64,000 nt of DNA from Streptomyces parvus (GTDB lineage Bacteria > Actinomycetota > Actinomycetes > Streptomycetales > Streptomycetaceae). Position numbers and translations under genes: made by a program. The notes beneath the pieces are model-generated. The model searched no databases. It was not told the DNA's origin and worked only from the letters and a program-made list of their open reading frames with translations. Each line of letters opens with the position of its first letter. Position 1 is the first letter of the stretch. The stretch covers positions 248,001 through 312,000 of the forward strand of contig NZ_BMRY01000004.1 of assembly GCF_014648875.1 (NCBI RefSeq), read 5' to 3'. This document shows, piece by piece, positions 34,212 through 42,884 of the stretch.

Positions 34212-34689
34212 ACCAGACGGCCTTGCCGTGCTCCGTGGTGCGGTGACCGCACGCGGAGCTGAGGGTCCGGATCAGCAGCAGGCCGCGGCCGTGCTCCTGC
34301 CAGGGATCGACCTCGAAGCCCGGCTGCGGCCGGGACAGGTCGCCCGGCGGGGCGGGGTCGCGGTCGTGCACCTCGACCTGGCAGCCGGTGGGCAGCAGCT
34401 CCACGACCAGCTCGATGGGCTCGCCGCCCAGGGTGTGCTCGACCGCGTTGGCCACCAGCTCGGCGGTCAGCAGTTCGGCGGTGTCGCTGTCGGCCGGGGC
34501 GTCGATGTCCGACAGGGCCGTACGGATGAGAGCCCGGGCGATCGGCACGGCCGCGGTGGAGTGCGGCAGGGCGATGCGCCAGGAAGCGGGGACGGGGACA
34601 TCGGGCGGCACGGCAGGGTTTCCGTTCGGGAGCGGGTCTACCTGAAGCGGGAGGTCTCGGCTCTCGGGCAGTCGTCTTCTCGGGTTCAC
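34162..34689 (-). CDS. ATP-binding regulatory protein (HATPase, anti-sigma/RsbW-like kinase)
   Basis: A predicted 175-residue single-domain GHKL ATPase, one of the many Streptomyces RsbW/BldD-independent anti-sigma-like proteins. LLTAELVANAVEHTLGG is the N-box, VEVHDRDPAPP the G1 region and HGRGLLLIRTLSSACG the G2 region. The start is uncertain: GTG at 34689 gives VNPRRRLPESRD, while the frame stays open upstream past 34830 with VTAVTRSQYGTHET. It is convergent with the permease, the genes overlapping by 50 bp. The partner sigma or anti-anti-sigma factor is not nearby. Confidence 0.85.
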   Translation of the reverse strand: MNPRRRLPESRDLPLQVDPLPNGNPAVPPDVPVPASWRIALPHSTAAVPIARALIRTALSDIDAPADSDTAELLTAELVANAVEHTLGGEPIELVVELLPTGCQVEVHDRDPAPPGDLSRPQPGFEVDPWQEHGRGLLLIRTLSSACGHRTTEHGKAVWFTLPAIPAQPGPSPGS

Positions 34690-34908
34690 GTCGTACTCGT
34701 GTCGAGACTTCCTGGTTTCAACCTTACGAACCGCTCCGGCCCAGCCATAGGGGCGGTCGGCCGGAGCAAAGGGGACTTTCGCCACAACGGTCTCATGGGT
34801 GCCGTATTGCGACCTCGTGACGGCAGTCACGCCTGAGTGATAACTTCGGAGGCGGAATGCGACCCGCGCACGGCCGGCACCCGCCCGATCGCTGAAGGGG
34901 ACCCCTCC

Positions 34909-35736
34909 ATGAGCCCGTTTCCCAGCTCGGCCCCGAGCGCCGAGGAATGGCGTCATCTCCGGCTGACCCGGGAGGACGGTGTGGCAACCGTCACATTCTC
35001 CCGACCCGAAAAACTCAACGCGCTCACCTTCGGCGCCTACGCCGATCTGCGCGACCTCCTCGCCGAGCTCTCCCGGGAACGCTCCGTCCGCGCCCTCGTC
35101 CTCGCCGGGGAGGGGCGCGGCTTCTGCTCCGGCGGCGACGTCGACGAGATCATCGGCGCCACCCTGGCCATGGACACCGCGCAGCTCCTCGACTTCAACC
35201 GGATGACGGGACAGGTCGTCCGGGCCCTGCGGGAGTGCCCCTTCCCCGTCGTCGCCGCCGTCCACGGGGTCGCGGCGGGCGCCGGGGCCGTCCTGGCCCT
35301 CGCCGCCGACTTCCGGGTCGCCGACCCCTCCGCCCGCTTCGCTTTCCTCTTCACCCGGGTCGGCCTCTCCGGTGGCGACATGGGCGCGGCCTACCTGCTG
35401 CCCCGGGTCGTCGGCCTCGGCCACGCCACCCGGCTCCTGATGCTCGGCGACGCCGTCCGCGCCCCCGAGGCGGAGCGGATCGGCCTGATCAGCGAGCTGG
35501 CCGAGGAGGGGAAGGCCGACGAACGCGCCGCCGAGCTGGCCCGCCGCCTCGCCGACGGCCCCGCCCTGGCGCTCGCCCAGACCAAGGCCCTGCTCACCGC
35601 CGAGCTGGACATGCCGCTAGCCGCCTCCGTCGAACTGGACGCCAACACCCAGGCCCTCCTGATGCACGGCGAGGACTACGCCGAGTTCCACGCAGCCTTC
35701 ACCGAGAAGCGGCCCCCGAAGTGGCAGGGGCGCTAG
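34909..35736 (+). CDS. Enoyl-CoA hydratase/isomerase family protein
   Basis: A 275-residue crotonase-fold enzyme. RPEKLNALTFGAYADLRDLL and GEGRGFCSGGDVDEI are the N-terminal features; AAVHGVAAGAGAVLALAADFRVA forms the oxyanion hole region. It hydrates an enoyl-CoA intermediate. ATG at 34909 follows GAAGGGG. It is followed after only 2 bp by the fused monooxygenase/reductase, so both are in one transcript. In anthranilate degradation of the 2-aminobenzoyl-CoA type, such a hydratase acts on the ring-reduced product; that assignment comes from context. Confidence 0.92.
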   Translation: MSPFPSSAPSAEEWRHLRLTREDGVATVTFSRPEKLNALTFGAYADLRDLLAELSRERSVRALVLAGEGRGFCSGGDVDEIIGATLAMDTAQLLDFNRMTGQVVRALRECPFPVVAAVHGVAAGAGAVLALAADFRVADPSARFAFLFTRVGLSGGDMGAAYLLPRVVGLGHATRLLMLGDAVRAPEAERIGLISELAEEGKADERAAELARRLADGPALALAQTKALLTAELDMPLAASVELDANTQALLMHGEDYAEFHAAFTEKRPPKWQGR

Positions 35737-35738
35737 CC

Positions 35739-38030
35739 GTGGCGGGCAGCGGCACGTCCGTCCGGCGCATCGCGGTCATCGGCGGCGGCCCCGGCGGGCT
35801 CTACGCCGCCTCCTTGCTCAAACGGCTTGACCCGGACCGCGAGATCACCGTCTTCGAGCGCAACGCCCCCGACGACACCTTCGGCTTCGGCGTCGTCCTC
35901 TCCGACGAGACCCTCGGCGGCATCGAGCACGCCGACCCCGAGGTCTACCGCGCCCTCGGCCGCGAGTTCGTCCGCTGGGACACCATCGACATCGTCCACC
36001 GCGGCCGCACCCACACCTCCGGCGGCCACGGCTTCGCCGCCCTCGGCCGCCGCCGGCTCCTGGAGATCCTGCACGAGCGCTGCGCCGGCCTCGGCGTCGA
36101 CCTCCGCTTCCGCACCCCGGCCCCGCCCGCAGCCGAGCTCGCCGCCCACCACGACCTGGTCATCGCCGCCGACGGGGTGCACAGCGCCACCCGCAGGGCG
36201 CACGCCGACGCCTTCGGCCCGGGCATCACCGGACACCGCAACCGCTACATCTGGCTCGCCGCCGACTTCGCGCTCGACGCCTTCCGCTTCGAGATCGCCG
36301 AAACGCCGTACGGCGTCATGCAGTTGCACGGCTACCCGTACGCCGCCGACGCCTCCACCGTCATCGTCGAGATGCGCGAGGAGGTGTGGCGGGCCGCCGG
36401 ACTCGACACCTGCGACCCGGCCGAATCCACCACCCGCTGCGCCAAGTTCTTCACCGAAGCCCTGGACGGCCGCCCCCTGCGCTCCAACCGGTCCTCCTGG
36501 CTCGCCTTCCGTACGGTCACCAACTCCCGCTGGTCCCACGGCAACACCGTGCTCATCGGCGACGCGGCCCACACCGCCCACTTCTCCATCGGCTCCGGTA
36601 CCAAGCTCGCCGTCGAGGACGCCCTCGCCCTGACCGCCTGCATCGAGGAACAGCCCGACCTGCCGTCCGCGTTGACGGCGTACGAGGCCGAGCGCCGCCC
36701 GGTCGTCGCCTCCACGCAGCGGGCCGCCGCCGCCAGTCTCCGCTGGTTCGAGGGGCTGGCCCACTACGTCGACCAGCCGCCCCGGCGCTTCGCGTTCAAC
36801 CTGCTCACCCGCAGCCGCCGGGTCACCCACGACAACCTCCGGCTGCGGGACGCCTCGTTCACCGCCGCCGTCGAGGAGGAGTTCGGCTGCCCGCCGGACA
36901 CCCCGCCGATGTTCACCCCGTTCCGGCTGCGCGGCCTGGAGCTGCGCAACCGCGTGGTCGTCTCCCCGATGGACATGTACTCCGCCACGGACGGGCTCCC
37001 CGGCGACTTCCACCTCGTCCACCTCGGGGCCCGCGCGCTCGGCGGCGCCGGACTCACCATGACCGAGATGGTCTGCGTCAGCCCCGAGGGCCGTATCACC
37101 CCCGGCTGCACGGGCCTGTGGAGCGACGAACAGGCCCTGGCCTGGCGGCGGATCACCGACTTCGTCCACACCTCCGCCCCCGGCGCGGCCATCGGCGTCC
37201 AGCTCGGCCACTCCGGCCGCAAGGGCTCCACCAAGCTCATGTGGGAGGGCATCGACCAGCCCCTGGACAGCGGCAACTGGCCGCTGACGGCCGCCTCCCC
37301 GCTCCCGTACGCCCCCGGCGTCAGCCAGGTCCCGGCCGAACTGGACCGGGCCGGACTCGACGCCGTACGCGAGCAGTTCGTGGCGGCCGCCCGGCGCGCC
37401 GCGAGCAGCGGCTTCGACCTCCTCGAACTGCACTGCGCCCACGGCTATCTGCTCTCCGGCTTCCTCTCCCCGCTCACCAACCACCGCACCGACGCCTACG
37501 GCGGATCCCTGGCCGGCCGCCTCCGTTTTCCCCTCGACGTCTTCGACGCCGTGCGCGAAGTCTGGCCGCGGGAAAGGCCGATGACCGTGCGGATCTCCGC
37601 CACCGACTGGGCCGAGGGCGGCACCGACGCCGAGGACGCCGTCATGATCGCCCACGCCTTCGCCGAGCACGGGGCTGACGCCATCGACGTCTCCACCGGC
37701 CAGGTCGTGCCCGAGGAGCGCCCCGAGTTCGGCCGCTCCTACCAGACCCCGTACGCCGACCGGATCCGCAACACCGTGGACGTCCCCGTCATCGCGGTCG
37801 GCGCGATCTCCTCCTGGGACGACGTCAACTCCCTGCTCCTGGCGGGCCGCGCCGACCTCTGCGCCCTGGCCCGCCCCCATCTGTACGACCCGCACTGGAC
37901 CCTCCACGCGGCCGCCGATCAGGGCTACACGGGACCGGGCGCGCCCTGGCCCCTCCCGTACGCCGCGGGCAGCCGCACCCCGCCCACCGGCCGCACGGAC
38001 GGACCGAAGCCCCGGCTCACGCTGGGGTGA
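35739..38030 (+). CDS. Fused flavin monooxygenase/OYE reductase: 2-aminobenzoyl-CoA monooxygenase/reductase or salicylyl-CoA 5-hydroxylase
   Basis: A 763-residue fusion. Residues ~8-385 are a FAD aromatic hydroxylase (IGGGPGG at 14-20, and GDAAHTAHFSIGSGTKLAVEDA). Residues ~390-745 are an Old Yellow Enzyme-type FMN reductase (FTPFRLRGLELRNRVVVSPM, LLELHCAHGYLLSGFLSPL, DAYGGSLAGR). This architecture is known from 2-aminobenzoyl-CoA monooxygenase/reductase, which hydroxylates and then reduces the ring, and is also annotated as salicylyl-CoA 5-hydroxylase/oxidoreductase. The nearby aryl-CoA ligase, acyl-CoA dehydrogenase and RidA support the aminobenzoyl-CoA role. GTG at 35739 lies 2 bp after the hydratase stop. 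Confidence 0.92.
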   Translation: MAGSGTSVRRIAVIGGGPGGLYAASLLKRLDPDREITVFERNAPDDTFGFGVVLSDETLGGIEHADPEVYRALGREFVRWDTIDIVHRGRTHTSGGHGFAALGRRRLLEILHERCAGLGVDLRFRTPAPPAAELAAHHDLVIAADGVHSATRRAHADAFGPGITGHRNRYIWLAADFALDAFRFEIAETPYGVMQLHGYPYAADASTVIVEMREEVWRAAGLDTCDPAESTTRCAKFFTEALDGRPLRSNRSSWLAFRTVTNSRWSHGNTVLIGDAAHTAHFSIGSGTKLAVEDALALTACIEEQPDLPSALTAYEAERRPVVASTQRAAAASLRWFEGLAHYVDQPPRRFAFNLLTRSRRVTHDNLRLRDASFTAAVEEEFGCPPDTPPMFTPFRLRGLELRNRVVVSPMDMYSATDGLPGDFHLVHLGARALGGAGLTMTEMVCVSPEGRITPGCTGLWSDEQALAWRRITDFVHTSAPGAAIGVQLGHSGRKGSTKLMWEGIDQPLDSGNWPLTAASPLPYAPGVSQVPAELDRAGLDAVREQFVAAARRAASSGFDLLELHCAHGYLLSGFLSPLTNHRTDAYGGSLAGRLRFPLDVFDAVREVWPRERPMTVRISATDWAEGGTDAEDAVMIAHAFAEHGADAIDVSTGQVVPEERPEFGRSYQTPYADRIRNTVDVPVIAVGAISSWDDVNSLLLAGRADLCALARPHLYDPHWTLHAAADQGYTGPGAPWPLPYAAGSRTPPTGRTDGPKPRLTLG

Positions 38031-38511
38031 GGCAGTCGTGGCAGCGGCAGGGGACCGGGTGCGGCACCCCGCGCCAGTGCTCCTCGCGGTAGCGCGGGGC
38101 CAGGCGGGCCAGCAGGGCGGCGAGTTCCTCGGCGTACTCCCGCGTGGCCCATGTCCCGTCGACGCCGAAGGCCGCCGCGCGGCGCAGGACCGCCGGGCTG
38201 TACACCGCGACGGCCCGGAAGGTGTGGAGATTGCGGGTCGCCATGTCGATGGTGATGTACGCACCGGTGTGCCGGCCGCGCCCGATGGTGGTCAACTCCT
38301 CGTGCGCCATACCCCCATAGGTTGTGGCGACGTGCACCTTCGACCCGCCCCGGTACGACTTGGTCCCGGGCCGCAGTTCCTGCCCGCCGTCCCCGTACCG
38401 CCGCCAGCGCACCACGTTCGCGGCGACGAGCCACAACGACTCCGCCGCCACGGGCACTTCAGTCACGGGTGCCTCGGCGACGGGCTCCGCGTCCACGTGC
38501 CGCTCCGTCAC
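38017..38511 (-). CDS. Hypothetical protein with C-terminal CxCxxC motif
   Basis: A 164-residue protein starting with GTG that overlaps the stop of the acetyltransferase gene (GTGA). After an acidic Val/Glu/Ala N-terminus it has an ordered region (LVAANVVRWRRYGDGG, GAYITIDMATRNLHTFRAVAVY). It ends in VPCRCHDCLTP, where Cys-x-Cys-His-x-Cys could bind zinc. No known family was recognised. Its 3' end overlaps the opposing fused reductase by 14 bp. Coupling to the GNAT gene suggests a shared role, otherwise unknown. Confidence 0.75.
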   Translation of the reverse strand: MTERHVDAEPVAEAPVTEVPVAAESLWLVAANVVRWRRYGDGGQELRPGTKSYRGGSKVHVATTYGGMAHEELTTIGRGRHTGAYITIDMATRNLHTFRAVAVYSPAVLRRAAAFGVDGTWATREYAEELAALLARLAPRYREEHWRGVPHPVPCRCHDCLTPA

Positions 38512-39338
38512 GGGTTCCTCCTCAGTAGCAGCCGGTCCGCCACCGGTTCGTAACCGATGCGCAGATAGACGCCGTTACTCGTCGGGTTGGCGAGGTCCGT
38601 GAAGAGCAGGACCTCCGCCGCGCCCTCCGCCAGGGCGGCCCGCGAGGACTCGGCCGTCACGGCGGCCCCGTACCCCCGGCCGCGAAGCTCCGGCGGGGTG
38701 TACACCAACGTCACCCGCACCGTCCCCGCCATCATCAGGGAGCGACCCGCGAGAGCCACCGGAGCCCCGCCGCTCTCCCAGAGGGTGAGTGACCCGCGTT
38801 CCGTGCCCTCGTCCACCAGCCACTCGGCCGAGGACTTGGACTGCCCGGTCGCGTCGGCGAACCCCCGCACCCACTCCACGAGCAGGGCCCGGTCCGCCCG
38901 CGTCGCCGCCCTGGCCCGGCCCTCCGGCGCGGGGAAGGGCGGCCGCAGTGTGCCCAGCCGGTACAACCGCTGCTCCTGCTCGATCCGGTAGCCCGGCAGC
39001 CGGGCTGTCAGCAGCGCCGCGATGTCCCGGTCCGCGTTGACACCGTCGAGGTCGGGACCCGCCCCCAGGGCCTCCACCAGCGGCCCCACCGCCTCCGGGG
39101 GCACGGCGTTCAGCAGCGCGGCGTGGGGCGGAGTACGCACGAGAGTCCCCGCCACCGCCCCGTCCGCCCCGCGCCACCAGCCGAGGACCGGATCGTCGTC
39201 CCCGTAGTGATGGGCGCCCGAACGCCTCAGCCGCTCGGTGACGGTGAGCGCCACCGTGTGCTCGACGGGCCGCGCGGTGAGCGACGGGCCGGCCGCGGCG
39301 AGGAACACGTCGACGTCGTGGGTGAAGGTCCAGGTCAT
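38508..39338 (-). CDS. GNAT family N-acetyltransferase
   Basis: A 276-residue protein. The C-terminal ~140 residues form a GNAT fold with the acetyl-CoA loop in PPELRGRGYGAAVTAESSRAAL and the terminal strand NPTSNGVYLRIGYEPVAD. The N-terminal half (HDVDVFLAAAGPSLTARPVEHTV) is a common actinobacterial extension of GNAT proteins. The substrate is unknown. It is the first gene of a two-gene leftward unit interrupting the aromatic degradation cluster, and divergent from the DM13 gene. Confidence 0.88.
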   Translation of the reverse strand: MTWTFTHDVDVFLAAAGPSLTARPVEHTVALTVTERLRRSGAHHYGDDDPVLGWWRGADGAVAGTLVRTPPHAALLNAVPPEAVGPLVEALGAGPDLDGVNADRDIAALLTARLPGYRIEQEQRLYRLGTLRPPFPAPEGRARAATRADRALLVEWVRGFADATGQSKSSAEWLVDEGTERGSLTLWESGGAPVALAGRSLMMAGTVRVTLVYTPPELRGRGYGAAVTAESSRAALAEGAAEVLLFTDLANPTSNGVYLRIGYEPVADRLLLRRNP

Positions 39339-39554
39339 GCCTCATCCTGCCCGGGGGCGGGAGGCCGGGGCACCTGGATTTCTCCGGCGGGCACGAGGGC
39401 CACCCGCGCACGACGAAACGCCCCGGCGTCCGGCGGCGGTGATGCCGTAAGACTTTCGTCATGCGGGAGCGGTCGCCCCACGTGGTGCCGGTCGGATTGG
39501 ATGGGTGGTCCGGGACCGGTGCGTCCGGCCGGCCGATGTAGCGGAGGAGCCGGA

Positions 39555-40133
39555 ATGGGACGGGTACGCGGAGTGCTGACGTGGCCGGTGGTCGCGGGGG
39601 CGCTGGTGGTGGCCGTGGTGATGGTGGGCGTGGGCCTCTACTGGTTCCAGCCGTGGAAGCTGTGGCAGGACGAGACCGTGCGGGAGGCCCTGCCCGAGGC
39701 GACTGCCGCGGAGCCCGCCGACAACTCGGCGGGCGAAGAGGCGACTGTGCAGGGGACCCCTGTTCCCGAACCGGCAGCGCCGGTGACCCTCGCCTCCGGC
39801 GACCTGATCAGCCACGAGCACGCCACGTCCGGCACGGTGAAGCTGCTGCGGCTCGCCGACGGCTCGCACATCGTGAGGCTGGAGGACCTCGACACCAGCA
39901 ACGGCCCGGACCTCAGGGTCTGGCTGACCGACGCACCGGTGAAGGAGGGGCGGGCGGGCTGGTTCGTCTTCGACGACGGTCGCCACGAGAGCCTCGGCAA
40001 GCTCAAGGGCAACAAGGGGTCCCACAACTACCGGCTGCCCGAGGGCCTCGACCCGGCGGGCTTCACGAGCATCAGCATCTGGTGCGACCGGTTCGACGTC
40101 TCCTTCGGCGCTGCCGAGCTGGTCCGCGCCTGA
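39555..40133 (+). CDS. DM13 domain membrane-anchored protein
   Basis: A 192-residue protein. One hydrophobic helix (residues ~7-30, VLTWPVVAGALVVAVVMVGVG) anchors it with the rest outside. A Glu/Ala/Pro linker leads to a DM13 domain (SGDLISHEHATSGTVKLLRLADG, LEDLDTSNGPDLRVWL, LKGNKGSHNYRLPEG, SISIWCDRFDVSFG), which is thought to carry an electron-transfer or cytochrome-like role with a conserved Cys. GAGGAG precedes the ATG at 39555. It stands alone between the GNAT and PaaX genes. Confidence 0.9.
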   Translation: MGRVRGVLTWPVVAGALVVAVVMVGVGLYWFQPWKLWQDETVREALPEATAAEPADNSAGEEATVQGTPVPEPAAPVTLASGDLISHEHATSGTVKLLRLADGSHIVRLEDLDTSNGPDLRVWLTDAPVKEGRAGWFVFDDGRHESLGKLKGNKGSHNYRLPEGLDPAGFTSISIWCDRFDVSFGAAELVRA

Positions 40134-40175
40134 CAGCCGACGTGTCCGTCCCTTCTGCGCGCCGGGCCGCCGCCC

Positions 40176-40994
40176 TCACTCCCGTACGTACCGCTCCCCG
40201 GCGTCCCGCAGCCGCTCGTGCAGCCGGCCGAACACCTCCGCCGACCGGCGGCCCGGCCAGTCCGCGGGCAGCAGCTCCGCCGGCAGACCCGGGTCCGCGT
40301 ACGGCAGTTGGCGCCAGGAGTCCAGCCCCAGCAGATAGTCCCGGTAGGCGGTCTGCGGGCGGGGCGGTCCGTCGGCCCCGGACGCCTCCCAGTCGCGCAG
40401 TACCGGCTCGTGCAGCTCCAGGAAGTCGTGGTGCAGCCGCGCCACCGTGTCCAGGTCCCACCAGCGGGCGACCGCCTCGCGGGTGGCGGCGAAGCCGAGG
40501 TGCTCACCCCGGAACAGGTCGACGTACGGGTCGAGTTCGAGCCGTTCCAGGGTGTGCCGGGTCTCCTCGTACAGCCCGCCCGGAGCGATCCACACCCCGG
40601 GCGCGGCCGTGCCGAAGCCCAGCCGGGCCAGCCGGGAGCGCAGCACATGGCGCTTGCTGCGCTCGGCCTCGGGCACGGAGAACACGGCGAGCACCCAGCC
40701 GTCGTCGAGGCTCGGCGCGGGGTGCCGGTAGATCCGCCGGTCCCCGTCGTCCAGCAGCTGCCGGGCTTCCGGGGAGAGCGCGTACCCCGCCGAGCCGTCC
40801 CCGGCCCGGGCGGCCACCAGCAGCCCGCGCCGTTTCAGCCGCGACACGCACGAGCGTACGGACGGGGCGTCGACGCCCACGGCGTGCAGCAGGCGGATCA
40901 GCTCCGACACCGCGAACGGGGCGCCGTCCGCCGGACGGCCGTAGGCGCCGTAGAGCGTGATGATCAGGGAGCGGGGGGTGCGCAACTCGGCCAC
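40176..40994 (-). CDS. PaaX family transcriptional regulator
   Basis: A 272-residue regulator. The N-terminal winged helix (TPRSLIITLYGAYG, then VDAPSVRSCVSRLKRRGLL) and the central SPEARQLLDDGDRRIYR region match PaaX, whose members sense aryl-CoA thioesters such as phenylacetyl-CoA. GTG at 40994 lies 9 bp after the aryl-CoA ligase stop, so the two are cotranscribed. The predicted ligand here is the ligase product, 2-aminobenzoyl-CoA or a related aryl-CoA, relieving repression of the degradation genes. Confidence 0.92.
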   Translation of the reverse strand: MAELRTPRSLIITLYGAYGRPADGAPFAVSELIRLLHAVGVDAPSVRSCVSRLKRRGLLVAARAGDGSAGYALSPEARQLLDDGDRRIYRHPAPSLDDGWVLAVFSVPEAERSKRHVLRSRLARLGFGTAAPGVWIAPGGLYEETRHTLERLELDPYVDLFRGEHLGFAATREAVARWWDLDTVARLHHDFLELHEPVLRDWEASGADGPPRPQTAYRDYLLGLDSWRQLPYADPGLPAELLPADWPGRRSAEVFGRLHERLRDAGERYVRE

Positions 40995-41003
40995 GTGATC
41001 ACT

Positions 41004-42734
41004 CTAGGCTCTGTCCTCCCGGAGGTCTTCCCGGAGATCTTCCCGAAGGTCTTCCCGGAGCAGGAACCGCTGGAGTTTGCCGGTCGCGGTGCGCGGCAGC
41101 GACTCCTCGAACACGAAGAGGCGCGGGCACTTGTGCGGGGCCAGGTTGGCCTTCATATGGGCGCGCAGCGAGTCCGCCGTCTGCTCCGAGCCCTCGGTCA
41201 GCACCACGTGCGCCACCACGATCTCGCCCCGCAGTTCGTCCGGCCGGCCCACCACGGCCGCCTCAGCGACCTCCGGATGGCGCAGCAGGGCGTCCTCCAC
41301 CTCGGGGCCCGCGATGTTGTAGCCGGAGGAGATGATCATGTCGTCGGCGCGGGCCACGTAGCGGAAGTAGCCGTCCGGTTCGCGGACGAAGGTGTCGCCG
41401 GTCAGATTCCAGCCGTGCCGGACGTACTCCGTCTGCCGGGGGTCTGCGAGATAGCGGCAGCCGACCGGGCCGCGCACGGCGAGCAGCCCCGGCTCGCCGT
41501 CCGGCAGTTCCTCCCCGTGCTCGTCCACCACCCGGGCCTGCCAGCCCGGCACGGGCACCCCGGTCATGCCCGGCCGGATCGCCTCGTCGGCCGCGGAGAT
41601 GAAGATGTGCAGGAGTTCGGTGGCCCCGATGCCGTTGATGATGCGCAGACCCGTGGCCTCGTGCCAGGCCCGCCAGGTCGCCTCCGGCAGGTTCTCCCCG
41701 GCCGACACACAGCGCCGCAGCGCCGACAGGTCGTGGCCGTTCAGCTGGCCGAGCATCGTGCGGTAGGCGGTCGGCGCGGTGAACAGCACCGAGACCCGGT
41801 GCTGGACCAGCGCGGGCAGCAGATGCTGCGGACCCGCCTGCTCCAGCAGCAGCGTCGAGGCCCCGGCCCGCAGCGGGAAGACCAGCAGCCCGCCCAGGCC
41901 GAACGTGAAGCCCAGCGGCGGGCTGCCCGCGAACACGTCGTCGGCCGAGGGGCGCAGCACGTGGCGGGAGAAGGTGTCGGCGATGGCCAGGAGGTCCCGG
42001 TGCAGATGCATACAGCCCTTGGGGCGCCCGGTGGTCCCCGAGGTGAAGGCGATGAGCGCGACCTCGTCGGCGGCCGTGTCCACCGCCCGGTACGGGCCGG
42101 AACCGGAATGCGCGGAAGCCCGCCGGGCGAGGTCACCGGGCCCGTCCCCGCCGAACGGGGTGATCCGCAGCCCGTCCACGTCCGCCGCCGCCAGATCCTC
42201 CACGGACCGGGCGTCGCACAGGGCGTGGCCGATCCGCGCCAGCGAGCAGATGGTGGCAAGCTCCGTGGCGCGCGCCTGCGCCAGTACGGTGACGGCGACC
42301 GCGCCCGCCTTCATGACGGCGAGCCAGCAGGCGGCCAGCCAGGGCGTGGTCGGCCCGCGCAGCAGCACCCGGTTGCCCGGCACCACGCCCAGGTCGTCCG
42401 TCAGCACATGGGCGATGCGGTCCACGGCCTCCCGCAGTTCGCCGTAGCTCCAGACGCCGCCGTCGCCGGAGCGCAGCGCGGGACGGTCGGCGCCGTACTC
42501 CTCGATGGTGCGGTCCAGCAGCTCGTGTCCGCAGTTCAGCCGGTCGGGGTAACGCGGCGCCGGATCGTCCAGGAGGAGCTTCGGCCACTGCTCCGGCGGT
42601 GGGAGATGGTCGCGCGCGAAGGTGTCGGTGTGGGCGCCGGCGGTGCGCCCGGCCGGCTCGTGAGGCGCGCCGGGGACGCGTGCGGACGCGTCGGCGGCGG
42701 CTGTGGGCGTGTTCGGCGAGGAATTCGGCTCCAT
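41004..42734 (-). CDS. Aryl-CoA ligase (2-aminobenzoate-CoA ligase / benzoate-CoA ligase family)
   Basis: A 576-residue ANL adenylating enzyme. The phosphate loop is FTSGTTGRPKGCMHLHRD, the acyl-adenylate region includes SAGENLPEATWRAWHEATGL and GATELLHIFISA, and the catalytic lysine is in RTATGKLQRFLL. It activates an aromatic acid with CoA and ATP, the entry step of the pathway. The substrate is predicted from neighbours as 2-aminobenzoate or salicylate. The C-terminus has a tandem Arg-Glu-Asp-Leu repeat beyond the normal family end. It is followed by paaX and divergent from the acyl-CoA dehydrogenase. Confidence 0.93.
   Translation of the reverse strand: MEPNSSPNTPTAAADASARVPGAPHEPAGRTAGAHTDTFARDHLPPPEQWPKLLLDDPAPRYPDRLNCGHELLDRTIEEYGADRPALRSGDGGVWSYGELREAVDRIAHVLTDDLGVVPGNRVLLRGPTTPWLAACWLAVMKAGAVAVTVLAQARATELATICSLARIGHALCDARSVEDLAAADVDGLRITPFGGDGPGDLARRASAHSGSGPYRAVDTAADEVALIAFTSGTTGRPKGCMHLHRDLLAIADTFSRHVLRPSADDVFAGSPPLGFTFGLGGLLVFPLRAGASTLLLEQAGPQHLLPALVQHRVSVLFTAPTAYRTMLGQLNGHDLSALRRCVSAGENLPEATWRAWHEATGLRIINGIGATELLHIFISAADEAIRPGMTGVPVPGWQARVVDEHGEELPDGEPGLLAVRGPVGCRYLADPRQTEYVRHGWNLTGDTFVREPDGYFRYVARADDMIISSGYNIAGPEVEDALLRHPEVAEAAVVGRPDELRGEIVVAHVVLTEGSEQTADSLRAHMKANLAPHKCPRLFVFEESLPRTATGKLQRFLLREDLREDLREDLREDRA
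41016..41060 (-). repeat. 12-bp tandem repeat at the 3' end of the aryl-CoA ligase gene
   Basis: Three full imperfect 12-bp units plus a partial fourth at 41016-41060 encode the repeated tetrapeptide REDL. In-frame slippage here would lengthen or shorten only the C-terminal tail. Confidence 0.85.
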
Positions 42735-42761
42735 GAAGGATCGCCCCCTTGTCGCCTCTGG

Positions 42762-42789
42762 AGCGTATCGTTTGGGTGACGGTAGTCAA
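42762..42789 (-). promoter_or_regulatory. Predicted sigma-70-type promoter of the aryl-CoA ligase, inside an inverted repeat
   Basis: Reading leftwards, TTGACT (42789-42784) and TACGCT (42767-42762) are separated by 16 bp, a good HrdB-like promoter with a ~20-nt leader to the ATG at 42734. The inverted arms TATCG (42766-42770) and CGATA (42797-42801) flank the -35 region, a plausible PaaX site. The rest of the 150-bp gap towards 42885 is rich in GCGAC/GCGAT repeats. Confidence 0.5.
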
Positions 42790-42884
42790 CGGTCCGCGAT
42801 AAGCCATGGCGTGCGATGCGATGCGACGAGATGCCACCCGACGCGACGGGGCACGCGACACGACGCGACAAGAGAGGCGCCGCC

